Of a stretch of 64,000 nt of DNA, positions 23,990 to 34,210 are shown piece after piece (the stretch's first letter is position 1; each line of letters opens with the position of its first letter). The DNA is taken from NCBI GenBank assembly GCA_964594365.1, contig CAZQMB010000001.1, forward strand, positions 124,001 to 188,000, written 5' to 3'. This DNA is from CAIUSP01 sp964594365 (GTDB taxonomy: Bacteria > Actinomycetota > Thermoleophilia > Solirubrobacterales > 70-9). The translations under genes were made by a program, and so were the position numbers. The notes beneath the pieces were generated by a model. It did not search any database. It was not told where the DNA came from and saw nothing but the letters and a program-made list of their open reading frames with translations.

Positions 23990-25579
23990 TCAATCCTCCC
24001 GCAACTCGTCGATCGATGCACGTATATCCGCGTCGTCGACCAACTCTCCCCAACGCGGCTTGCCAGGCAGATCGAGGAGGACGAACTTGACGCCTTCTGA
24101 GTCACGCTTCTTGTCGTGAGCGAGCGCTGCCAGCACCGCGTCGGTGGTGATCTCGTCCGGGAGCGTCACCGGAAGGCCGGCGGCCGAGAGGATCCGCCTC
24201 ACCTCCGCACGGAGGTCATCTCCCCCAGAGAGTCTCAGTGCCGCCAACAACCCCAGCGAAACGGCCTCACCATGCCGGTGTCGACTGTAATTACCCGCGG
24301 TCTCGATCCCGTGACCGATCGTGTGTCCGAGGTTGAGGATCTGTCTGCGCCCCGAGTCACGCTCGTCCTCGACCACCACCGAGAGCTTCACCCTCGCGCA
24401 GGCGCTGACTATCGGCGCCATCGCCGCGGGGTCACGCATCGAGGCGGGGTCGAAGTCCTTGACCCGCTCCCAGAGCTCCCCGCCCTCGAGCAGCGCGGTC
24501 TTGACCACCTCGGCCCAACCAGCGGCGGCCTCCGCCTCGGGAAGGGTCGCGAGACAATCCAGGTCCACGACAACCTCGACCGGCGGGTGATAGGCACCCA
24601 CGAAGTTCTTCGCGGTAGGGAGGTCGACACCGGTCTTTCCTCCATAGGCTGAATCGACTTGGGCAACCAGAGACGTGGGGATCTGGACCAGCTCGATCCC
24701 GCGCTGGTAGGAGGCTGCGCAGAATCCACCGAGATCGCCGACGACGCCTCCGCCGAGAGCGACCAGATGATCGGACCGTACGACCCCCATGTCGGCCATC
24801 TGCTGCCAGACGCTCTCTGCAGTAGCGAGGCTCTTGGATGATTCACCGGCATCGACCACGATCGTCTCTTCGGCATAGATCCGGTCTGCGTAGATCTCGC
24901 CGACGGTGCTGTCGGTGACACAGAAACGCCGCCCGGAGGCTCTGGTTGGCACTCGACCGATGATCTCGCGGCCGATCCAGACCGGATAGGTGCCTGCCTT
25001 CGAACCGCACCAGAGCAACTTCGCGCGTTCGAGTTCATTGCGACGCGCCGCGATCCAGCCGATGGCCTCGGCGGTCCTCGCAGGCCCGTCGCTCAATACG
25101 ACGGCATCGGCCGCGCGTTCGTAGACGGCAGTCCGTTCCGTGAACAGCGCTTCGAATGCCATCCGATCGCCAGCCAGCGGGCGACCCGGGTCACCTGCAA
25201 CCCGATCCCAGGCCTGTTCCAGCGATACATGGAGCCAGATCACCACGTGGCGCCCGAGCGCTTCGCGCGTGCGGTCCGACCCGAGCGCCCCTCCTCCCAG
25301 GGCGATCACGGACTCAGGGCCGGCACCATCGAGGAGGTCGCATATCAGCGCCTCCTCTCGACGGCGGAACTCCTGCTCACCCTCGGCGGCGAAGAACTCG
25401 CTGATGCTCGAACCGAGATCTTCCTCGAGGAGTAGATCCACGTCGTGGACCTCGGTGAACATCGAGGCCGCCCTCGCGGCGGTGCTCTTTCCGGCACCCA
25501 TGAAGCCGATCAGTACGAGGGCGCCTCCGCCTCCGGGTTTCTCTCCGGATCCGGTGCCCCCCGCGACTACCGCCGCCAT
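23990..25579 (-). CDS. aroKB: Bifunctional shikimate kinase / 3-dehydroquinate synthase (AroK-AroB fusion)
   Basis: Two shikimate-pathway enzymes on one chain. Residues ~18-180 are shikimate kinase: Walker A GFMGAGKST (G25-T33), the shikimate-binding DVDLLLEEDLG, IALGGGAL and the lid-type RPLAGDR. Residues ~190-529 are dehydroquinate synthase: the NAD-binding LVALGGGVVGDLGGFCAA and the metal ligands in EVVKTALLEGG and LNLGHTIGHGIE. No frame break lies between them. The start overlaps the end of aroC by 13 bases, and aroQ follows after five bases, forming an aroC-aroKB-aroQ operon. Confidence 0.94.
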   Translation of the reverse strand: MAAVVAGGTGSGEKPGGGGALVLIGFMGAGKSTAARAASMFTEVHDVDLLLEEDLGSSISEFFAAEGEQEFRRREEALICDLLDGAGPESVIALGGGALGSDRTREALGRHVVIWLHVSLEQAWDRVAGDPGRPLAGDRMAFEALFTERTAVYERAADAVVLSDGPARTAEAIGWIAARRNELERAKLLWCGSKAGTYPVWIGREIIGRVPTRASGRRFCVTDSTVGEIYADRIYAEETIVVDAGESSKSLATAESVWQQMADMGVVRSDHLVALGGGVVGDLGGFCAASYQRGIELVQIPTSLVAQVDSAYGGKTGVDLPTAKNFVGAYHPPVEVVVDLDCLATLPEAEAAAGWAEVVKTALLEGGELWERVKDFDPASMRDPAAMAPIVSACARVKLSVVVEDERDSGRRQILNLGHTIGHGIETAGNYSRHRHGEAVSLGLLAALRLSGGDDLRAEVRRILSAAGLPVTLPDEITTDAVLAALAHDKKRDSEGVKFVLLDLPGKPRWGELVDDADIRASIDELRED

Positions 25580-26736
25580 CCGATCCGCTCCTCGTAGGCT
25601 GCGAGAGCCGAGCGGACATCGTCGATGTGATCGCCGCCGAACTTCTCGCGGTAAGCGGCAGCGAGCGTGAGCGCAACCATCGCCTCCCCCACGACTCCAG
25701 CCGCCGGCACGACGGTCGAGTCGGTTCGCTCACGCATGGCCTGAGCGGGCTCGTGGGTCTCCGTATCCACCGATCGCAGCGGCTTGGTGAGGGTCGAGAT
25801 GGGCTTGATCGCGGCCCGCACGACTAGCGGTTCCCCGTTGGTCATACCGCCCTCCAATCCGCCTGCGCGATTCGTCTCGCGGAACCATCCTCGCTCCTCG
25901 GACCAGAAGATCTCGTCGTGGGCCTCCGAACCGGGTCCTCCGGCGACCTCCCACGCTTCGCCGAGGGAGACGCCCTTCACGGACTGGATCGAGCAAACCG
26001 CCTGGGCGAGGCGTCCATCGAGACGGGTGTCCCAAGCGACGTGGGAACCCAGCCCGGGCGTCAGACCGAAGGCCCTGACCTCGAAGGTCCCACCCAGCGA
26101 CTCGTTGGCCTTACGGAGACGATTGATCTCCTCGACCATCGCCTCCGAGGTCGTCGCGTCGAGACAACGAACGGGTGAGTCGTCGACCTCGCTGAAGTCT
26201 TCCGGTCCGAGGTCGGTTTCCGTCTCCGGCACGCACACACCTGCGATCCTGATCACATGGCTGTGGATGCTCACGCCGAGGGCAGACAGGAAGGCTTTGG
26301 CCAGTGCGCCCGCGGCAACTCGCGCCGCTGTCTCGCGTGCGCTGGCGCGCTCGAGCACGTTCCGGACATCAGTGTGTCCGTACTTGTGGAGGCCAGCGAG
26401 GTCCGCGTGACCCGGACGAGGTAGATGTGACTCTTCGGGTTCGAACCCGTCCACCGGCCACGGGTTCATCCGCTCCTCCCAGTTGGGGTAATCGCGGTTC
26501 GCTACCAGGAGGGCAATCGGGCTGCCAAGGGTCCTGCCGTGCCGCACGCCTGAACGGACCTCGACGGAATCCTGCTCGATCTTCATCCTGCCCCCGCGAC
26601 CGTGCCCGAGTTGGCGTCGTGCCATGTCACGATCGATCGCTTCGCGATCCAGTTCGAGGCCAGCAGGCAGCCCCTCGACGAGAGCGACGAGACCGGGGCC
26701 GTGTGATTCACCTGCCGTTCGGAAGCCGAATTCCAT
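25567..26736 (-). CDS. aroC: Chorismate synthase
   Basis: Converts EPSP to chorismate with reduced FMN. The N-terminal GFRTAGESHGPGLVALVEGLP, the RRQLGHGRGGRM segment and RASARETAARVAAGA are the standard signatures. The C-terminal MRERTDSTVVPAAGVVGEAMVAL is also canonical. The length, 389 residues, fits. It is the first aro gene of the local operon, divergent from the small membrane-protein gene at 26824, with an 87-base shared upstream region. Confidence 0.97.
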   Translation of the reverse strand: MEFGFRTAGESHGPGLVALVEGLPAGLELDREAIDRDMARRQLGHGRGGRMKIEQDSVEVRSGVRHGRTLGSPIALLVANRDYPNWEERMNPWPVDGFEPEESHLPRPGHADLAGLHKYGHTDVRNVLERASARETAARVAAGALAKAFLSALGVSIHSHVIRIAGVCVPETETDLGPEDFSEVDDSPVRCLDATTSEAMVEEINRLRKANESLGGTFEVRAFGLTPGLGSHVAWDTRLDGRLAQAVCSIQSVKGVSLGEAWEVAGGPGSEAHDEIFWSEERGWFRETNRAGGLEGGMTNGEPLVVRAAIKPISTLTKPLRSVDTETHEPAQAMRERTDSTVVPAAGVVGEAMVALTLAAAYREKFGGDHIDDVRSALAAYEERIGWRR

Positions 26737-26823
26737 GGCTCCAGCCTAGAGCGCGACCGCTCCCGAGGCAGGGCACGCGCTTGCGTGAGTCGGAGTGCAG
26801 AGCGGCCCGCCTATCTTTACCCG

Positions 26824-27273
26824 ATGGCCGCGAGACGTCTCATGATCCTCTTGATGGCGCTGATCGCTGTCTCGATGGCGATAACGGTCATCTCGCAGCC
26901 CTTGCGCAACAACCTCCGCTCCCAGACGACCACGACCGAAACTACTTTGCCTCGGGAGAAGGAGAGGCCCACCGACCGAGGCCGCGCTGTCCGAACCGTT
27001 CAGGACAAGCCGATCACCGCCACCTTCGGCCCTCGATCGACTGGTCGTGTATCTGTCGAGGCCGGCGATCGGCTGACGCTGGTGGTCCAGGTAGATCGGC
27101 CGTCGGAGGTCTCGATCCGTGGACTCGGGCTCACAGGGTTTGCCGATCCCTATGCGCCGGCCCGATTCGACATCCTGCCGAGAGACCCGGGGAGTTTTCC
27201 GGTCTATACGGTCCCGGGCGGGAGGTCGGGAGTGATCGAGGTGTCGCGAGCCACCCGGCCGGGAAAGCCGTGA
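26824..27273 (+). CDS. Hypothetical protein with N-terminal membrane anchor
   Basis: 149 residues. After MAARR comes a hydrophobic segment (LMILLMALIAVSMAITVIS) that acts as a signal anchor or uncleaved signal. Next are a Thr/Glu/Arg-rich linker (TTTTETTLPREKERP) and a beta-rich C-terminal domain with GRVSVEAGDRLTLVVQVDRPSEVSIRGLGLTG. That domain resembles a cupredoxin or EfeO-like Ig fold in rhythm, but no copper ligands are apparent. It is probably extracytoplasmic. It precedes the peptide transporter operon by 72 bases; a functional link is not shown. Confidence 0.65.
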   Translation: MAARRLMILLMALIAVSMAITVISQPLRNNLRSQTTTTETTLPREKERPTDRGRAVRTVQDKPITATFGPRSTGRVSVEAGDRLTLVVQVDRPSEVSIRGLGLTGFADPYAPARFDILPRDPGSFPVYTVPGGRSGVIEVSRATRPGKP

Positions 27274-27300
27274 ACAGCGTCTGGCGGTAGATTTCGGGGT

Positions 27301-27322
27301 GCTTCGTCCTTTCCGGCGAAGC
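27301..27322 (+). other. Inverted repeat ahead of the peptide transporter operon
   Basis: GCTTCG (27301-27306) and CGAAGC (27317-27322) are separated by ten bases, just upstream of the GGAGAGGAG ribosome site (27329-27337) of the first permease gene. It could be an operator half-site pair or a leader hairpin. Short palindromes like this occur by chance in GC-rich DNA, so the support is weak. Confidence 0.3.
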
Positions 27323-27345
27323 AGGAACGGAGAGGAGAGCCCCGC

Positions 27346-28374
27346 TTGACCCAAGCCGTGGAGACGCTCGGTGCGGTAGCAGCCGAGGACCTTGACGCCC
27401 CCGCGATCCAGGCGCGATCCACGCGCGAACTCTTCTGGCGGAGGTTCAAGGACGACAAGCTGGCTCTCGGGGCACTGATCTATCTCGGTCTGCTCGTCCT
27501 CCTCGCGCTCCTCGCCCCGGTGATAGTCGACGTGCTCGGGATTCCCCATCCGAACGAACGTGACATCGAATCACTCGATGCGTTCGGTCTGCCAACCGGC
27601 CCGAGTCCCGACCACTGGCTCGGAGTAGACCAACTGGGCCGTGATGTCCTCAGCCGGATCCTCTACGGAGCACGAATCTCCCTGTTGGTCGCCTTCACCG
27701 CAACCGCCATAGCCAGCTTGATCGGAGTGGTAGCAGGCCTTCTCTCCGGCTACTTCCGGGGTTGGACGGACACGATCATCTCTCGCGGAGTGGATGTCCT
27801 GCTGGCAATTCCCTACCTCCTCCTGGCCACTGGGCTCGCCGCGGCCTGCTCGTTCGGGAACGGCTGCCTCGGCGGACTGCTGAAGCCGGGACTTGCCGTC
27901 GTCATCTTCGTCATCGCGGTGACGAGCTGGACCTACCTCGCCCGCATCGTGCGGGGGCAGACCCTGTCGCTACGTGAGAAGGAGTTCGTGGATGCGGCGC
28001 GATCGGTCGGCGCGTCGAACCGACGGATCATCTTCCGCGAGATGCTCCCCAACCTGACCGCGCCGATCATCGTCTACTCGACGATCCTGATCCCGTCGGT
28101 GATCCTCTACGAGGCGGCCCTGTCGTTCCTCGGCGTCGGCATCCAGCCTCCCGCAGCGAGCTGGGGTCAGATGATCTCCGACGCCACCGACATCTTCGAT
28201 GCGGCGTGGTGGTACCTGCTCTTCCCCGGGCTCGCGCTCGTCTCGACGGTCCTCGCCTTCAACCTCGTAGGCGACGCCCTGCAGGACGCGCTACAACCGA
28301 AAGCGAGACGGAATCGCTCATGGCTTCCAGGACAGTCCAAGAAGGATGAAATCGAAAAGGAGGAATCACAATGA
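27346..28374 (+). CDS. Peptide/nickel-type ABC transporter permease (DppC/OppC-like)
   Basis: Inner-membrane permease of a peptide-type ABC importer. A TTG start at 27346 follows a GGAGAGGAG ribosome site eight bases upstream. An N-terminal OppC_N segment (WRRFKDDKLALGALIYLGLLVLLALLAP by position) gives the first membrane helix. Then come the DHWLGVDQLGRDVLSRILYGARISL signature, five more helices and the EAA loop (EFVDAARSVGASNRRIIFREMLPN) that docks on the ATPases. The extracellular insert with CSFGNGC holds two cysteines. Unusually, it stands before the binding-protein gene, with a 4-base overlap. Confidence 0.92.
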   Translation: MTQAVETLGAVAAEDLDAPAIQARSTRELFWRRFKDDKLALGALIYLGLLVLLALLAPVIVDVLGIPHPNERDIESLDAFGLPTGPSPDHWLGVDQLGRDVLSRILYGARISLLVAFTATAIASLIGVVAGLLSGYFRGWTDTIISRGVDVLLAIPYLLLATGLAAACSFGNGCLGGLLKPGLAVVIFVIAVTSWTYLARIVRGQTLSLREKEFVDAARSVGASNRRIIFREMLPNLTAPIIVYSTILIPSVILYEAALSFLGVGIQPPAASWGQMISDATDIFDAAWWYLLFPGLALVSTVLAFNLVGDALQDALQPKARRNRSWLPGQSKKDEIEKEESQ

Positions 28375-30161
28375 AGAGGAAGAGAGCACTTGCAGTCGCA
28401 GTGGCTTCCCTCTCGATCGTCGCGATGCTCGCTCTGGCGAGCTGCGGTGGCTCGAGTGGAACGGCCACGACCGATTTCCCGCTCCCGACGGAGGCCCCGA
28501 GTGACGCCCAGAAGGGTGGAACCATCGAGGTCCTGTCAGGGTCCGACATCGACTACATGGATCCGGGGGCGAGCTATTACCAGTTCACCTTCATGATCCA
28601 TTACGCGATGTTCAGGCCACTGTTGTCCTGGCCTCCTGGAGAGACCAAGACCCCCCAGCCGGACCTCGCAGCCGAACAGCCGACGATCAGCGATGACGGC
28701 AAGACGGTCACCTTCAAGATCAGGGAGGGCGTCAAGTTCGCTCCACCGGTCGATCGTGAAGTGACCTCGGCGGATGTCAAGTACGCGATCGAGCGAGGTC
28801 TGATGCCTGGTGTCGCGAACGGTTACATCGGCGCCTACATGGACGGCCTCGACGGCTTCGACGCTGCGATCGAGGCGGTCGAGAAAGCCCCGACTGTCGC
28901 ACCCGACATTTCGGGGATCAAGACGCCAGACGATCAGACGATCGTCTTCGAGTTGACCGATACGAGCTCGGCGACGCTGATCCAGGCACTGTCGCTTCCA
29001 GTGAGCGCACCGGTGCCCGAGGAGTACGCCAAGCAGTACGACTCGGAGAGCCCCTCGACCTACGGCGACCATGTCGCAGCGACGGGTCCGTACATGGTCG
29101 AGAACGATGCGAAGGGAGCCCTGACCGGCTACGAGCCCGGCAAGGAGATCCGCCTGGTCCGTAATCCCAATTGGGACTCCTCGAGCGACGCTCGTCCCGC
29201 GTATGCGGACCGGATAACGGTCAAGGAGGGATATGCGGATTCCGCCTCTGCATCGAGGCAGATCCTGACTGGCGAGGGCCAGCTGAACGGTGATTTCGGG
29301 CCGCCGCCCTCCGTCCTCCGGGAAGCTGCGACCAGATACAAGGAGCAGCTCTCACTGCCGGTAAGCGGAGGCAGCAGGTACGTCTCGCTCAACACGCAGC
29401 TGGCACCCCTGGACGACCTCAATGTCCGCAAGGCAGTGCTCGCGGCGACCAACCGTGAGGCCCTGCGCCTCACGGCGGGTGGAGAAGCGGCTGGCGCGAT
29501 CGCCAACCACTTCATCCCGCCTGACATCCCCGGGTTCGAGGAGGCCGGTGGCTTCGACGGCACCGGAGCCGATTTCCTCGAGAAGCCTGCCGGAGATCTG
29601 GCGCTCGCTTCCGAGTACATGAAGAAGGCTGGATACAAGTCGGGCAAGTACGACGGCAACGACGAGCTCCTGATGGTCGGAGACGACAGCGCCAGCAGCC
29701 GGCAGATCGGCGAGATCATGCTGGACACGTTCCAGAAGCTGGGATTCAAGGTCAACTACCGACCTGTGTCTCAGGAGATCATGTACACGAAGTTCTGCGG
29801 TACGCCAGCCGCCAAGGTCGCCATCTGCGCGACGACCGGTTGGCTGAAGGACTTCAATGACGCCGAGTCGCTGCTGGATCCGACGTTCAACGGGAACAAC
29901 ATCCTCCCGTCGAACAACGTCAACTGGCCTCAGCTCGACGTCGAGTCGATCAACGATGCAATGGCCAAGGCAGCGCTTCTGACCGATCAGGATGAGCGCA
30001 TCAAGGCCTGGGCTGATATCGACAGGCAGATCACCGCGCAGGCTCCGGCCTTGCCGTGGATCTGGGACAACTCCCCGGTCATCTGGTCGGAGGATGTTGC
30101 ACCGGTGATCAACCTGTTCAACGCCACAGCAGATCTCTCCTACACCTCGCTGAAGAAGTAG
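28371..30161 (+). CDS. Peptide-type ABC transporter substrate-binding lipoprotein (SBP_bac_5)
   Basis: Extracytoplasmic solute receptor, cluster C. It has a lipoprotein signal MKRKRALAVAVASL ... LALASC with C25 as the lipidated residue. The mature protein shows GGTIEVLSGSDIDYMDPG, the DLAAEQPTISDDGKTVTFKIREGVKF segment and VTSADVKYAIERG, all family features. The C-terminal half has NYRPVSQEIMYTKFCG and ALPWIWDNSPVIW. At 596 residues it is longer than DppA (~535). The ligand could be an oligopeptide, a glycan or a metal complex. ATGA overlap joins it to the upstream permease gene. A strong hairpin lies between it and the next gene. Confidence 0.92.
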   Translation: MKRKRALAVAVASLSIVAMLALASCGGSSGTATTDFPLPTEAPSDAQKGGTIEVLSGSDIDYMDPGASYYQFTFMIHYAMFRPLLSWPPGETKTPQPDLAAEQPTISDDGKTVTFKIREGVKFAPPVDREVTSADVKYAIERGLMPGVANGYIGAYMDGLDGFDAAIEAVEKAPTVAPDISGIKTPDDQTIVFELTDTSSATLIQALSLPVSAPVPEEYAKQYDSESPSTYGDHVAATGPYMVENDAKGALTGYEPGKEIRLVRNPNWDSSSDARPAYADRITVKEGYADSASASRQILTGEGQLNGDFGPPPSVLREAATRYKEQLSLPVSGGSRYVSLNTQLAPLDDLNVRKAVLAATNREALRLTAGGEAAGAIANHFIPPDIPGFEEAGGFDGTGADFLEKPAGDLALASEYMKKAGYKSGKYDGNDELLMVGDDSASSRQIGEIMLDTFQKLGFKVNYRPVSQEIMYTKFCGTPAAKVAICATTGWLKDFNDAESLLDPTFNGNNILPSNNVNWPQLDVESINDAMAKAALLTDQDERIKAWADIDRQITAQAPALPWIWDNSPVIWSEDVAPVINLFNATADLSYTSLKK

Positions 30162-30187
30162 GAGACGACGCAGCAAGAGATCGAAGA

Positions 30188-30238
30188 AGCAGCAAGGAGC
30201 GTCTCGCGATGACCGATCGCGGGACGCTCCGGGCTGCT
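30188..30238 (+). other. Strong intra-operon hairpin behind the binding-protein gene
   Basis: A 15-bp stem (30196-30210 with 30216-30230) contains a single G-U pair and a five-base loop GACCG. It is extended by AGCAGC/GCTGCT (30188-30193 and 30233-30238) across a two-base internal loop. No T-tract follows, so it is not a classic terminator. The position, between the receptor gene and the second permease gene, is where 3' stabilising or partial-termination hairpins commonly raise receptor levels over the membrane parts. Confidence 0.75.
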
Positions 30239-30268
30239 GACCGCCGGGACTGAGAAGGGAGCCGGAGA

Positions 30269-31236
30269 ATGCTCGAGTACATACTGCGGCGTGTCCTCTG
30301 GGGCGTCGCGATGCTCTTCCTGGTCAGCGGGGTGATCTTCGTCATCTTCTATCTGCTGCCCTCGGCCGACCCCGCAACGCTGAGAGCGGGAAGACAGGCA
30401 TCACCGGATCAGATCGAACGGATCCGCGAGAGCCTCGGCCTGGATCGGCCTGTGTTCATCCAATACGTGGATTACATGAAGCAGATCTTCTTCCACTTCG
30501 ACTTCGGTTACAGCTACCAGTACGAGACCTCGGTCTCCTCTCTGATCCTCGACCGATTGGGACCGACCGCATCTCTCACATTCGGGGCGGCGATCCTCTG
30601 GTTGCTGATGGGCATTCCGATCGGGATCATCTCCGCAGTGCGCGCCCGGTCGCTGCTCGACCGGTCCACGATGGTCATCTCGCTTGCGCTGATCTCCGCT
30701 CCCGTGTTCTGGTTGGGCCTGATCTCCCTCTATCTGTTCGCAGACGACATAGGCCTGATCCCGATCCTCCCAGGAGCGGGTAGCTACGAGCCCCTCAGCG
30801 CTGGACCCATCGCATGGGCGGGCCCGCTGATCCTTCCGTGGACGGTGCTCGCTGCGGCCTCGGCCGCGGTCTACGCCCGATACCTGCGCTCGGACATGAT
30901 CGACGTGATGGGTGAGGACTACATCCGAACCGCCAGAGCCAAGGGCCTGCCGGAGAGGAAGGTGGTGATGAAGCACGGGGTCCGGAGCGCCATCACCCCT
31001 GTCATCACCCTGCTCGGTCTGGACATCGGAGTCCTGCTGGCCGGCAACGCGATCCTCACCGAATCGGTCTTCAACATCCCGGGCGTCGGCCGCCTCGTCC
31101 TCGATGCCATCGACAAGTCGGACCTCCCGCTCATCCAGGGAGTGACGCTCTTCGGAGCCTTCTTCATCGTGATCTTCAATCTGGTGGTCGACATCGCCTA
31201 CGCCTACCTCGATCCAAGGGTCAGGTACGACGACCT

Positions 31237-31240
<4 letters not shown>
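30269..31240 (+). CDS. Peptide/nickel-type ABC transporter permease (DppB/OppB-like)
   Basis: Second membrane subunit of the importer, 323 residues with six predicted helices. The N-terminus MLEYILRRVLWGVAMLFLVSGVIFVIFYLLPSADP (read in short parts) is the DppB signature. LGLDRPVFIQYVDYMKQI and the cytosolic EAA loop DYIRTARAKGLPERKVVMKHG follow, then ITESVFNIPGVGRLVLDAIDKSDLPLIQG-like text near the end. The ribosome site GGGAGCCGGAG precedes the ATG. The stop overlaps the ATPase gene start as GTGA. Confidence 0.93.
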
Positions 31241-32291
<1,051 letters not shown>

Positions 32292-32295
<4 letters not shown>

Positions 32296-33362
32296 TCTCG
32301 AGCGAGAGATCCCTTCTGGAGATAAAGCACCTCGTCAAGCACTTCCCGCTGACCAAGGGGATCCTCTTCCGCAAGCAGGTCGGAGCGGTGCAAGCGGTCG
32401 ACGACCTCAGCCTGAACGTCGCCGAGGGCGAGACGGTCGGCTTGGTCGGCGAAACGGGTTGCGGCAAGAGCACCGTGGCTCGAATGCTGGTCCGACTCCT
32501 CGACCCGACCTCTGGCGAGATCCACTTCGACGGAGATGACCTCGCGAGCGCGAAGGGCAACGACCTGAACAGGCTGCGGCGTGAGATACAGATCGTCTTC
32601 CAGGACCCCTACTCGGCACTCAACCCACGGAAGACGGTCGGCGCGATCATCGCCGACCCCCTCGTCATCCACGGGATCGGTAAAGAGGGGGATGCCCGGA
32701 AGAAGATGGTCCAAGAACTGATGGAGCAGGTCGGGTTGAGTCCCGAGCACTACAACCGCCTGCCCCACGAGTTCTCGGGTGGCCAACGTCAGAGGATCGG
32801 GATAGCCCGAGCCCTTGCCTTGCGACCGAAGCTGATCGTGCTCGACGAGCCGGTTTCGGCTCTGGATGTCTCGATCCAGGCGCAGGTGGTGAACCTACTC
32901 TCGGATCTGCAGGAAGAGAGGGACCTCAGCTATCTGTTCGTCGCCCACGACCTCAGCGTGGTCAGACACGTCTCGGACCGGATTGCGGTCATGTACCTGG
33001 GGAAGATCGTCGAGATCGCGCCTGCGGAGGAGATCTTCGAGAGGCCCATCCACCCCTACACACTCGCCCTCTACTCAGCCGTGCCGAAGCCTGATCCGGG
33101 TGAACGGAGTGAGAAACCCATCCGGCTCGAAGGCGACCTTCCGAGCCCTACCGACCCGCCCTCGGGTTGCCGATTCAGGACCAGGTGCCCCTGGGCGACG
33201 GATATCTGCGCCAAAGCAGAACCGCCGCTGGTCGATTACGGAGGAGGCCACCTCGCCGCCTGTCACCACCCGCGAAATGTCGAAGGAGCCGATATCGAAT
33301 CGGCCTCGATCGCGCCGTCGAGTCCGGTCACCGCCTCGGATCAGATGCCTGCAGCTCCGTGA
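32292..33362 (+). CDS. Peptide ABC transporter ATP-binding protein (DppF/OppF-like)
   Basis: Second ATPase of the importer, 356 residues from the ATG that overlaps the previous stop (ATGA). The frame is open further upstream, but only as a shadow of the preceding gene. It has EIKHLVKHFPLTKG typical of OppF, Walker A GETGCGKSTVA, QIVFQDPYSALNPRKTVG, signature FSGGQRQRIGIARAL, Walker B LIVLDEPVSALD, and VAHDLSVVRH. The C-terminal part has PPSGCRFRTRCPWATDIC, the cysteine-rich family tail. The final ~35 residues are a low-complexity Ser/Ala/Pro extension. Confidence 0.95.
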
Positions 33363-33391
33363 CCTCAGAGAGCGGGCCACCGAACGCCCAT

Positions 33392-34210
33392 TCAGTCTGC
33401 TGAGGCGGCCTTACGCATCACATCGAGAGGCGGCTCCACCCCGGTCCAGAGCCTGAAGGAATCCGCTCCCTGCCTGACCAGCGACTCGAGACCACCGATC
33501 GCGGTCGCACCCGCCAGAGCGGCCTCGGCCACCAGCCGGGTCTCGACTCCCGAGTAGACGAGGTCGAGCACGACGCTTCCGGCGATCGTGTCACGCGTTA
33601 TCGGAAGGACTTCGAATGGATCGTCGTCACGCCCGGGCATACCGATAGCCGTGCAGTTCACGATCAGGTCGAAGCCCCCCGACTCGGCCTCTTCGGAGGA
33701 AACGCTCACCGGGGCAGGGCCATCCACCTCCAGAGTCGCCACCAACTCGTCGGCGCGTTCCGGACTCCTGTTCCACACCGAGACTGCGGAACCCGCGCCC
33801 GAGAGGACCCACACCGCGGCCCGCGAAACTCCGCCGGCCCCGAGCACCAAGGCCCGTCCGGACCGCACCGACTCAGGGGTTGCCTCCAGCACGCCGGTCG
33901 CGTCTGTGTTCTCGGCCCTGATCGACCCTCCTTCGAAGATCAGCGTGTTGCTCGCGCCTATGGCAGCTGTGGCATCCGAAACCTGATCAGCCACCTCAAG
34001 CGCCAGGGACTTATGGGGGATCGTCACGTTGACCCCGACATACCCCTCCTCGGGCAAGGAGGCGATGCGCTCGGGGAACTCCGCCGCCGATACCTCGATC
34101 GCGTCGTAGATCCACTCCTCGCTCATCCCGAGTGCCTCGAGCGCGGCATTCTGCATCGCCGGTGAGCGCGAGTGCGATACCGGCTCCCCCACTACGGCGA
34201 GCCGCTTCAT
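33392..34210 (-). CDS. aroE: Shikimate dehydrogenase
   Basis: NADPH-dependent reduction of 3-dehydroshikimate, the fourth shikimate-pathway step. Shikimate-binding residues are in VGEPVSHSRSPAMQNAAL, and the catalytic lysine is in GVNVTIPHKSLAL. The Rossmann loop is LVLGAGGVSRAAVWVL, with VWNRSPERADELV for NADP. The C-terminal VLDLVYSGVETRL is also typical. The 272-residue length is normal. It overlaps the mltG stop by four bases (start at 34210) and converges with the peptide transporter operon, 29 bases away. The other aro genes in this window lie 7-10 kb away. Confidence 0.95.
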   Translation of the reverse strand: MKRLAVVGEPVSHSRSPAMQNAALEALGMSEEWIYDAIEVSAAEFPERIASLPEEGYVGVNVTIPHKSLALEVADQVSDATAAIGASNTLIFEGGSIRAENTDATGVLEATPESVRSGRALVLGAGGVSRAAVWVLSGAGSAVSVWNRSPERADELVATLEVDGPAPVSVSSEEAESGGFDLIVNCTAIGMPGRDDDPFEVLPITRDTIAGSVVLDLVYSGVETRLVAEAALAGATAIGGLESLVRQGADSFRLWTGVEPPLDVMRKAASAD

